Source of the DNA: Burkholderiales bacterium
Lineage (GTDB): Bacteria; Actinomycetota; Thermoleophilia; Gaiellales; Gaiellaceae
Length of the DNA: 12,528 bases
Direction: 5' to 3'
Assembly: GCA_025935595.1 (NCBI GenBank)
Contig: JAICUZ010000046.1
Coordinates: 1-12,528 of the forward strand
Shown here: in pieces, positions 6,051 to 11,589 of the stretch
Layout of the letters: each line of letters begins with the position of its first letter
Position numbering within the stretch: the stretch's first letter is position 1
Notes under the pieces: generated by a model
Database searches by the model: none
Seen by the model: only the letters and a program-made list of their open reading frames with translations
What the model was told of the DNA's origin: nothing
Program-made: the position numbers and the translations under genes

Positions 6051-6613
6051 GCGCGCTGGATGTAGCGCTTCTCGCGCGGGTCGACCTTGATCCGGTCGCC
6101 CACGTTCACGAACAGCGGGACCTGCACGACGGCACCGGTCTCGAGCGTCGCCGGCTTCGTCACGTTCGACACGGTGTCGCCCTTCACGCCCGGTTCGGTG
6201 TCGGTCACTTCGAGCACGACAGACGCCGGCAACTCGACACCCGACGCAGTCCCGCCGATGAACATCACGTGGACGCTCGACGACGGCTGCATGAACGGCA
6301 GCTCGTCCGCGAGGTCGGCGTGCGGCAACGACAATTGCTCGTACGTCTCCTGGTCCATGAAGACGACCTCGTCGCCCGAGTCGTAGAGGTACTGCATGTT
6401 CTTCGTCTCGGTGCGGATGCGGTTGAACTTCTCACCGGCCCGGAAGGTCTTGTCGACCACCGACCCTGCCGAGAGCGACTTGAGCCTCGTCCGCACGAAC
6501 GCGCCGCCCTTGCCGGGCTTGACGTGCTGAAACTCGACGATGCGCCACGTCTGGCCCTCGAGCTCGATGTGCATCCCGTTGCGGAACTGGTTGGTGGAGA
6601 CGACCTCTGCCAT
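6047..6613 (-). CDS. efp: Translation elongation factor P
   Basis: Binds ribosomes stalled on runs of proline and helps the peptide bond form. The 188 residues have normal length and show the three-barrel family throughout: the domain-I tip KPGKGGAF (32-39) with K35 at the position that carries modifications in other bacteria, GSVVDKTFRAGEKF (50-63), MQYLYDSGDEVVFMD (73-87), and in the last domain ATLETGAVVQVPLFVNVGD (155-173). No EpmA/EpmB or EarP modifying enzyme is in the window. The ATG at 6613 gives the standard N-terminus MAEVVSTNQFRNG. A -10-like hexamer TACCCT (6623-6628 on this strand) would give a three-base leader, and no Shine-Dalgarno sequence is present. The gene follows the Xaa-Pro peptidase by 23 bases and its stop overlaps that of the opposite membrane-protein gene. 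Confidence 0.97.
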   Translation of the reverse strand: MAEVVSTNQFRNGMHIELEGQTWRIVEFQHVKPGKGGAFVRTRLKSLSAGSVVDKTFRAGEKFNRIRTETKNMQYLYDSGDEVVFMDQETYEQLSLPHADLADELPFMQPSSSVHVMFIGGTASGVELPASVVLEVTDTEPGVKGDTVSNVTKPATLETGAVVQVPLFVNVGDRIKVDPREKRYIQRA

Positions 6614-6622
6614 CGGCGCGTG

Positions 6623-6628
6623 AGGGTA
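6623..6628 (-). promoter_or_regulatory. -10-like hexamer ahead of efp
   Basis: TACCCT on the minus strand matches TANNNT; transcription would start about three bases before the efp ATG. It lies partly within the right arm of the palindrome at 6625-6641, so a protein on the palindrome could block it. No -35 at good spacing is seen, so read-through from the peptidase gene may also express efp. Confidence 0.4.
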
Positions 6629-6641
6629 GCGAACCGCTACC
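6625..6641 (-). promoter_or_regulatory. Perfect palindrome at the peptidase/efp junction
   Basis: GGTAGCG (6625-6631) and CGCTACC (6635-6641) are exact inverted repeats with a three-base centre. The element contains the TAG stop of the peptidase gene and overlaps the -10-like hexamer of efp. It could be a stable hairpin that ends or slows transcription from the aro operon, or an operator for a dimeric regulator. There is no T-run. Confidence 0.45.
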
Positions 6642-7677
6642 GAACCTCGATCAAGTCCTTCCGGAAGCTCGTCAGCACGTCGACACCGTCGTCGCGGACG
6701 ATCGCCATGTCCTCGATCCGTACGCCGCCGACGTCCGGCAGGTAGATGCCGGGCTCGATCGTGACGCAGTGCCCTGCCTCGAGTGTGTCCGTCGACTCCG
6801 TCGAGAGCCGCGGCGCCTCGTGCACCGCGAGACCGACGCCGTGGCCGAGCCCGTGGCCGAAGTTCCCGCCGAACCCCGCCGCGGTGATCGGATCGCGCGC
6901 GATCGCATCGGCCTCGACGCCGGTGATCCCCGCCCTGATCCCCGCGACCGCCTTCTGCTGCGCGTCCAGGCAGACGTCGTAGGCCCGGCGAAGCTCGTCC
7001 GGCAGCGACCCGCCGGTCGAGAACGTGCGCGTGCAGTCGCTGCAGTACCCGTCCACGCGCACGCCCCAGTCGACGGTCACCAGCGAGCCCTTCTCGACGA
7101 TCGCGTCCGTGGGGTGAGCGTGCGGCAGCGCGCCGTTCTGGCCGGAGGCGACGATCGACGGGAAGGCGAGCTCTTGCGCACCGTGTGCGTGCAGCAGCTC
7201 GTGCAGGCGCCACGCAAGCTCGAGCTCGCTGCGGCCGACCCACGTCTCCGCGGTCAGCGCCTCGAGGCCACGGTCCGCGATGCGCGCGGCCTTGCGGAGA
7301 GTCGCGACCTCCTCGTCGTCCTTGATCGCACGCACGCCGTCGACGATGCCGCGCGTCGGCACGAGCTTCGCCTTGCCCGCCGAAAGTCGTTCCCATTCCA
7401 GGTAGGGGAGGACGTCGGCCTCGAACTGGACCGTTCCTTTCAGCTTCTCGCCGACGTCGAGCGTCAGCGCGCGCTTCGTCATCTCGACGTCGACACCGGG
7501 CACGGCCCGCGCCGCCTCGGCGTAGCGGAAGTCGGTGTACAGCGTCGTCTCACCGCCGGGCCGCACGAGCAGCGCGGCGTTCGAGCTGTCGAAGCCGCAC
7601 AGATAGAAGACGTTCGTCAGGTTCGTGACAAGGAGCGGCGATTCGAGCCGCTCGCCGAGCGCCGCGAGGCGTGTCAT
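6637..7677 (-). CDS. M24 metallopeptidase, Xaa-Pro aminopeptidase/dipeptidase (PepQ/PapA-like)
   Basis: Cleaves peptides with proline in second position in the cytoplasm, using two metal ions. The 346 residues have the two-domain layout of the family: an N-terminal creatinase-like domain (1-115) and a pita-bread catalytic domain. All five metal ligands are present: D203 (VDWG), D214 (CSDCTRTF), H279 in FGHGLGHGVGLAVHE (273-287), E308 (IEPGIYLP) and E322 (VRIEDM). H275 and H286 match the other conserved histidines. Bacillus papA (yqhT) sits in the same place between aroQ and efp, so this is its counterpart; substrate preference cannot be read. The ATG at 7677 overlaps the aroQ stop (ATGA) and is served by AAAGGTGG at 7682-7689. 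The longer open frame upstream is aroQ sequence in another phase. Confidence 0.93.
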   Translation of the reverse strand: MTRLAALGERLESPLLVTNLTNVFYLCGFDSSNAALLVRPGGETTLYTDFRYAEAARAVPGVDVEMTKRALTLDVGEKLKGTVQFEADVLPYLEWERLSAGKAKLVPTRGIVDGVRAIKDDEEVATLRKAARIADRGLEALTAETWVGRSELELAWRLHELLHAHGAQELAFPSIVASGQNGALPHAHPTDAIVEKGSLVTVDWGVRVDGYCSDCTRTFSTGGSLPDELRRAYDVCLDAQQKAVAGIRAGITGVEADAIARDPITAAGFGGNFGHGLGHGVGLAVHEAPRLSTESTDTLEAGHCVTIEPGIYLPDVGGVRIEDMAIVRDDGVDVLTSFRKDLIEVR

Positions 7678-8108
7678 TGGTCCACCTTTCCCGCGAGATA
7701 CTCGAGCGCCTCGCGATATCCGTCGGGACCTTTGCCGAGGACGCGGTGCGACGCGACGTCGGCGACGACGCTGAACCGCCGCCATTCCTCCCGGTTTTCG
7801 ATGTCGGACAGATGCACCTCGACGAGAGGCACTTCCAGCAGCTCAAGCGCGTCCCTGATCGCCCAGCTGTAGTGGCTCCACGCGCCCGCGTTCACGATCA
7901 CGGCGTCGACGTTGTCGTATGCGTCGTGGATCCATTCGATGAACTCGCCCTCGCTGTTCGTCTGGCGACAGCGCGCGGTGATGTCGAGCGAGTGCGCCCA
8001 CCCGTAGATGCGGCTCTCGAGCTCGTTCAGGCTGAGGCCGCCGTACATCTTCGGGTCGCGGCGCGAGAGCACGTCGAGGTTCGCGCCGTTCAGGACAAGC
8101 ACTTGCAT
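7674..8108 (-). CDS. aroQ: Type II 3-dehydroquinate dehydratase
   Basis: Removes water from 3-dehydroquinate to give 3-dehydroshikimate, step 3 of the shikimate pathway. The 144 residues are typical for the dodecameric type II enzyme. The active-site loop LNGANLDVLSRRDPKMYGG (6-24) holds N10, R17 and the catalytic Y22; N73 and H79 lie in VNAGAWSHYS (72-81), E97 and the catalytic H99 in EVHLSD (97-102), and R106 and R110 follow. Some positions that are nearly fixed in relatives differ: NGPNL reads NGANL and NPGA reads NAGA. Catalytic residues are all kept, so it should work. The ATG at 8108 has GGGGAG seven bases before it; an in-frame ATG at 8129 would place that sequence inside the gene and add seven unmatched residues. 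It follows aroKB after a 100-base gap that can fold on its ribosome binding site. Confidence 0.93.
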   Translation of the reverse strand: MQVLVLNGANLDVLSRRDPKMYGGLSLNELESRIYGWAHSLDITARCRQTNSEGEFIEWIHDAYDNVDAVIVNAGAWSHYSWAIRDALELLEVPLVEVHLSDIENREEWRRFSVVADVASHRVLGKGPDGYREALEYLAGKVDQ

Positions 8109-8214
8109 CAGTGATCTCCCCGGTGACATTCCTGTATCTCCGTGGCCGAGGACGCCGCAGCGCGCCGTGTGCCGGCGGGCCAGCGGCCGGGAGGTGTTGC
8201 CGGGGAGATCACCG
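8109..8214 (-). promoter_or_regulatory. Long-range RNA stem covering the aroQ ribosome binding site
   Basis: The 13-base arm GTGATCTCCCCGG at 8111-8123 has its exact reverse complement at 8200-8212. On the minus-strand transcript a G-U pair (8213/8110) and a C-G pair (8214/8109) lengthen the stem to 15 pairs, ending at the base next to the aroQ AUG. The 3' arm contains the GGGGAG ribosome binding site; the 5' arm contains the UGA stop of aroKB (8211-8209). The 76-base loop is G+C rich with smaller possible hairpins and no gene of its own. A ribosome finishing aroKB would open the 5' arm, so aroQ translation may depend on aroKB translation. Pairing is seen; the regulatory role is inferred. Confidence 0.6.
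8116..8121 (-). promoter_or_regulatory. aroQ ribosome binding site, sequestered
   Basis: GGGGAG on the minus strand, seven bases before the aroQ ATG. It decides the start at 8108 and lies wholly inside the 3' arm of the long-range stem. Most other minus-strand genes here lack so strong a site. Confidence 0.7.
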
Positions 8215-9597
8215 GATGAGCGTATCCAGCGCGGCTCGGACAACGTCCGACGGCCGCGGCTCGACGACCGGCCCGTCGTCGCCGAGCAGCACGAGGTTGA
8301 TCGCCCCGCCTGTGCGCTTCTTGTCTCGGAGCAGCGCCTCCCACGCGCGGTCGCGGTCGACCGCGACCGGCTGCGGATCGAGCTCGTCCAGCAGGCTCGG
8401 ATCGCGGCCGGAGAGACGTAGCGCAGCGACGAGGCCGAGCGCTACCGCGTCGCCGTGCGGCAGGTCGAAGCCGGCGGCCGCCTCGAGCGCGTGCGCGAAC
8501 GTGTGGCCGAGGTTGAGCCACTGCCGGACGCCGCGATCGTGCGGGTCGCGGAGGCAGAGAGCCGCCTTGTAGGCCGCCGCGGCGCGGACATCGAGGTCCG
8601 TTCCCGCGAGCAGTCGCGTCTTCACCAACTCTGCGAGACCTTGCCTGCGCTCGCGCTCCGAGAGCGTCTCCAGCAACGCCTCGTCGATGACCACGCGTGA
8701 GGGCCAGTGGAACGCCCCGGCGAGGTTCTTGCCCTGCGGGACGTCGATCCCCGTCTTCCCGCCGATCCCCGCGTCGACCTGCCCGACGAGCGTCGTCGGC
8801 ACCGCGACCCACGGCACGCCGCGAAGGTACGTCGCCGCCGCGAAGCCGGCGGTGTCCGTCACCGACCCACCGCCGAGCGCGACGAGGGTCCCACCGCGGT
8901 CGAGCGTCAGCTCCGACCAGAGATGTTCGACCACGCGCAGCTGCTTCGCCTCCTCACCCGGCGGTAGCTCGTGAATCGATTCGATCCGGTCGCCGAGCGC
9001 CTCCTGCGCGCGCGGTCCGTGGATGCCCATCACGGTCGAATCCGCGACGAGCGCGAGCGGTCCGTCTCCCGGCACCAGCTCTCCGAGCCGATCCAGCGCT
9101 CCGAGCTCATGGTGGATCCCGGCAGCCGCGAGCGTCACGCCGTCCAGATCGTGCGCGACCGCGTCGGCAACCTCGCGATAGAGCGGCGCTCGGCGTTCGA
9201 AGCGGTTCCGAAACTCGGTCTCCTCGGCGGCGAGGGGGCGCGGGCTGCCCTGCACGCGCTGCCACGCCGTGTCGACGTCCACGTCGAGAAACACACACAG
9301 CGCACCCGTCTCCCGCAGCAGCCCGCGCGTCTCGACGGCCCCACCGCCGACGGCCACGACCGCGGGCGACGTTCGGTGGCAGACGTCCCGGACGAAGTCG
9401 GCCTCGATCGCACGGAACGCCTCTTCGCCGCGCTCGGCGAACAGATCCCAGATGGCGCCGTGTGCCTCCTCCACCTCGCGGTCGACGTCGTAGAAGGGCC
9501 GGTCGAGCCGCGCCGCGAGCTGCGCGCCGAGCGTCGTCTTCCCCGCGCCCATGTACCCGACGAGCGCGATGTGCCGGCCGAGCGCGTTCAGTGCCAT
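8209..9597 (-). CDS. aroKB: Bifunctional shikimate kinase / 3-dehydroquinate synthase (AroK-AroB fusion)
   Basis: One 462-residue chain with two shikimate enzymes. Residues 1-155 are shikimate kinase (step 5): P-loop GYMGAGKTT (14-22), D37 and R62 for shikimate, GGGAVE (84-89) and the lid region SPRPLAAE (118-125), then RRAPLYREVAD (135-145). Residues 160-462 are dehydroquinate synthase (step 2), an NAD- and metal-dependent enzyme: PPGEEAKQL (212-220), GGGSVTDTAGFAAATYLRG (242-260), VPTTLVGQVDAGIGGKTGID (266-285), and metal ligands E323 (GLAELVK), H365 (LNLGHTFAHALE) and H381 (HGDAVA). The AroB half is compact: about 20 residues are missing between GLAELVK and the GHT motif compared with E. 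coli. The ATG at 9597 gives the normal AroK start and overlaps aroC by 10 bases. There is no stop or frameshift between the halves, so the fusion is real. The two steps are not consecutive in the pathway. Confidence 0.93.
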   Translation of the reverse strand: MALNALGRHIALVGYMGAGKTTLGAQLAARLDRPFYDVDREVEEAHGAIWDLFAERGEEAFRAIEADFVRDVCHRTSPAVVAVGGGAVETRGLLRETGALCVFLDVDVDTAWQRVQGSPRPLAAEETEFRNRFERRAPLYREVADAVAHDLDGVTLAAAGIHHELGALDRLGELVPGDGPLALVADSTVMGIHGPRAQEALGDRIESIHELPPGEEAKQLRVVEHLWSELTLDRGGTLVALGGGSVTDTAGFAAATYLRGVPWVAVPTTLVGQVDAGIGGKTGIDVPQGKNLAGAFHWPSRVVIDEALLETLSERERRQGLAELVKTRLLAGTDLDVRAAAAYKAALCLRDPHDRGVRQWLNLGHTFAHALEAAAGFDLPHGDAVALGLVAALRLSGRDPSLLDELDPQPVAVDRDRAWEALLRDKKRTGGAINLVLLGDDGPVVEPRPSDVVRAALDTLIR

Positions 9598-10655
9598 TGA
9601 ATGCGGTCGCAGTACGCGCGATGCGCGGCGATGAAGTCGCCGACTGCGTCGCCGCCGAACTTCTCCTTCGCCGCCACGGCGAGCTCCCAGGCGACCGCTG
9701 CCTCCGCGACGACTGCGAGCGCCTCGACCGCAGCGACGTCGGAGCGCTCGACGAGCGCCGTCGCCTCCTCCCCGGTCGCGAGATCGATCGACGCGAGCGG
9801 CTTCATGAGCGTCGGCAGCGGCTTCATCGCCGCGCGGACGACGACCTCTTCGCCGTTCGACACGCCCGCCTCGATCCCGCCGGCACGGTTCGACGTCCGA
9901 CGAGTTGACGTGGAGATCTCGTCGTGCGCCTCCGATCCGCGCAGCGACGCGAGCGCGAACCCGTCGCCGATCTCGACGCCCTTCACGGCCTGGATCCCCA
10001 TCACCGCCGCGGCCAGACGAGCGTCGAGCCGGTCCTCCTTCGTCGCGTACGAGCCGAGCCCGGGCGGGACACCCGCGGCACGCACCTCGACGACGCCGCC
10101 GACGGTGTCGCGCTCGCTCCGCGCCTCGTCGATGCGCGCGCGCAAGCCGTCCTCGTCCACCGTCAGTCCCTGTACCGAGATCCCGATCGCCGTGAGCAGC
10201 GCCTTCGCCACAGCGCCCGCCGCGACGTGAACCGCGGTGTGCCGGGCAGACGCGCGCTCGAGCGCGTTGCGCACGTCGTCGTGGCCGAACTTCTGCACTC
10301 CCGCGAGATCGGCGTGGCCCGGCCGAGGCAAGGTGACCTGCTTCGTTCCCTTGCCAACGGGATCTCCTTCGGGCGGCCACGGCGACATCCCCCACGTCCA
10401 GTTCTTGTGGTCGCGATTCCGGACGACGAGCGCCAGCGGAGTTCCGAGCGTGCGGCCGTGTCGCAGCCCTGCCAGCACCTCGACGGTGTCCCGCTCGATC
10501 TGCTGACGAGGGGAGCGGCCGTAGCCCGCCTGCCGGCGTGCGAGATCGGCGTCGATCGCCGCGCGGTCGAGCGTCAAGCCCGCGGGCAGCCCGGTGATGA
10601 TCGCCACGAGCGCGGGGCCGTGGGACTCGCCGGCCGAGGAAAGGCGAAGAGTCAC
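9588..10655 (-). CDS. aroC: Chorismate synthase
   Basis: Makes chorismate from 5-enolpyruvylshikimate 3-phosphate, the last common step to aromatic amino acids, folate and quinones; needs reduced FMN. The 355 residues include AGESHGPALVAIITGLPAG (8-26) with H12, YGRSPRQQ (45-52), RPGHADLAG (111-119) with H114, RASARHTA (134-141), ERDTVGGVVEV (181-191), and SNRAGGIEAGVSNGEEVVV (255-273). The Glu normally following ASAR is His here (H139). It is shorter than many actinobacterial relatives, mainly around 160-180. The GTG start at 10655 gives the standard N-terminus (TLRLSSAGESHG). There is no Shine-Dalgarno sequence, but TAGGGT lies seven bases upstream, so the message is probably leaderless. 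It is the first gene of the aro operon and is read away from livH. Confidence 0.95.
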   Translation of the reverse strand: MTLRLSSAGESHGPALVAIITGLPAGLTLDRAAIDADLARRQAGYGRSPRQQIERDTVEVLAGLRHGRTLGTPLALVVRNRDHKNWTWGMSPWPPEGDPVGKGTKQVTLPRPGHADLAGVQKFGHDDVRNALERASARHTAVHVAAGAVAKALLTAIGISVQGLTVDEDGLRARIDEARSERDTVGGVVEVRAAGVPPGLGSYATKEDRLDARLAAAVMGIQAVKGVEIGDGFALASLRGSEAHDEISTSTRRTSNRAGGIEAGVSNGEEVVVRAAMKPLPTLMKPLASIDLATGEEATALVERSDVAAVEALAVVAEAAVAWELAVAAKEKFGGDAVGDFIAAHRAYCDRIQWH

Positions 10656-10662
10656 AGACGGA

Positions 10663-10668
10663 ACCCTA
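10663..10668 (-). promoter_or_regulatory. -10-like hexamer for the aroC operon
   Basis: TAGGGT on the minus strand matches TANNNT and lies seven bases before the GTG start, predicting a transcript with a leader of about one base. No -35 element is clear. It shares its TA (10667-10668) with the hexamer for livH. Confidence 0.5.
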
Positions 10669-10672
10669 GAGT
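10667..10672 (+). promoter_or_regulatory. -10-like hexamer for livH
   Basis: TAGAGT on the plus strand matches TANNNT and lies eight bases before the livH ATG, predicting a leader of about two bases. No Shine-Dalgarno sequence precedes livH, in agreement. Confidence 0.5.
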
Positions 10673-10680
10673 GCGGCGTG

Positions 10681-11589
10681 ATGGCGCTGGCCTTGCAGAT
10701 CCTTGCGAGCGGGTTTGCCGCCGGCGCCGTCTACGGACTTGTCGGTGTCGGCCACTCGGTCGTCTTCCGGCTGACCGGCGTCGTGCACTTCGCGTTCGGG
10801 GAGCTGATCGCGCTCGGCGTGTTCACGACGCTGCTCGTCGCGGCGGGGTCCGGGCCGGTGTCGCAAACGAGCGTCGGCGGCGGCCGGTTCGTCGTGGCGC
10901 TCGTGATCGGTCTCCTCGTCACCGCCGCCGCGAGCGCCGGGTCGTACTTCCTCGCGATCGAGCCGTACCGGGCCCGGGGCTCCACGATCGGTTGGGTGGC
11001 CGCGTCGCTCGCGGTCGCGTTCGCGGTGCGAACGCTGCTCGTCGTCTTCTTCGACCGGCCTGCGTACGTCTTCCCCGATCCGCTGCCGTTCGGCGTCTGG
11101 CAGATCGGCGGCGCGACGATCCAGCAGCGTTCGCTGTTCGTCGCAGGTGCGGCGCTGGTGCTCGCAGCCGCCGGAGCCTGGCTGCTCACGCGAACGCGCT
11201 TCGGACGTGCGCTCGAGGCGGTTGCACAGGACTTCGACGCCGCGCGCGTCGTCGGGCTGCCGGTCACGCGGCTCGTCGGGGTCGCATTCGCGCTCGCAGG
11301 TGCGTGGGCCGGACTGGCGGCCATCCTGGCGGCGCCGTCTGCCGCGTTCGACGTGGACGCAGCCGCGCGCTACGGCCTGTACGGGCTCCTCGCCGCGGCG
11401 GTGGTCTGGTTCGACCCACGTCGCGCTCTCGTCGTGGGCGTCGCGATCGGGCTCGTTCAGGCGACCATCACGTCGGCCCACGTCGGCAGCGGCGAGCTCG
11501 GGCCTGCCTACCGCGACGTCGTCCCGTTCGCCCTCGGCCTCGCGCTGCTCGCGGTCCGCGCGCGACGCAGCGCCGAGGTCGTCGAGTGA
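10681..11589 (+). CDS. livH: Branched-chain amino-acid ABC transporter permease (LivH family)
   Basis: One of two membrane subunits of a HAAT-type importer for branched-chain amino acids or related compounds such as amides or urea. The 302 residues are mostly hydrophobic helices. The family opening GFAAGAVYGLVGVGHSVVFR (11-30) and VVHFAFGEL (34-42) are clear, and the cytosolic coupling loop TRFGRALEAVAQDFDAARVVG (172-192) is the EAA-like contact with the ATPase. The ATG at 10681 starts at the first hydrophobic helix; the frame is open upstream only through the antisense of aroC. It ends GTGA, so livM starts on the last sense codon, a 4-base overlap. The binding protein and ATPases (LivK, LivG, LivF) are not in the window and should lie to the right. 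The true substrate cannot be told. Confidence 0.93.
   Translation: MALALQILASGFAAGAVYGLVGVGHSVVFRLTGVVHFAFGELIALGVFTTLLVAAGSGPVSQTSVGGGRFVVALVIGLLVTAAASAGSYFLAIEPYRARGSTIGWVAASLAVAFAVRTLLVVFFDRPAYVFPDPLPFGVWQIGGATIQQRSLFVAGAALVLAAAGAWLLTRTRFGRALEAVAQDFDAARVVGLPVTRLVGVAFALAGAWAGLAAILAAPSAAFDVDAAARYGLYGLLAAAVVWFDPRRALVVGVAIGLVQATITSAHVGSGELGPAYRDVVPFALGLALLAVRARRSAEVVE

Noticed and set aside
6614..7396. A long upstream extension of the efp frame
   Set aside because: It is peptidase coding sequence read in another phase; EF-P begins normally at 6613.
6769..7872. A 367-residue plus-strand open frame
   Set aside because: Antisense of the M24 peptidase and aroQ, whose active-site residues are all in place on the other strand.
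9598..10395. A long upstream extension of the AroK-AroB frame
   Set aside because: Antiparallel phase shadow of aroC on the same strand; Arg/Gly-rich without motifs, while the ATG at 9597 gives a normal AroK start.
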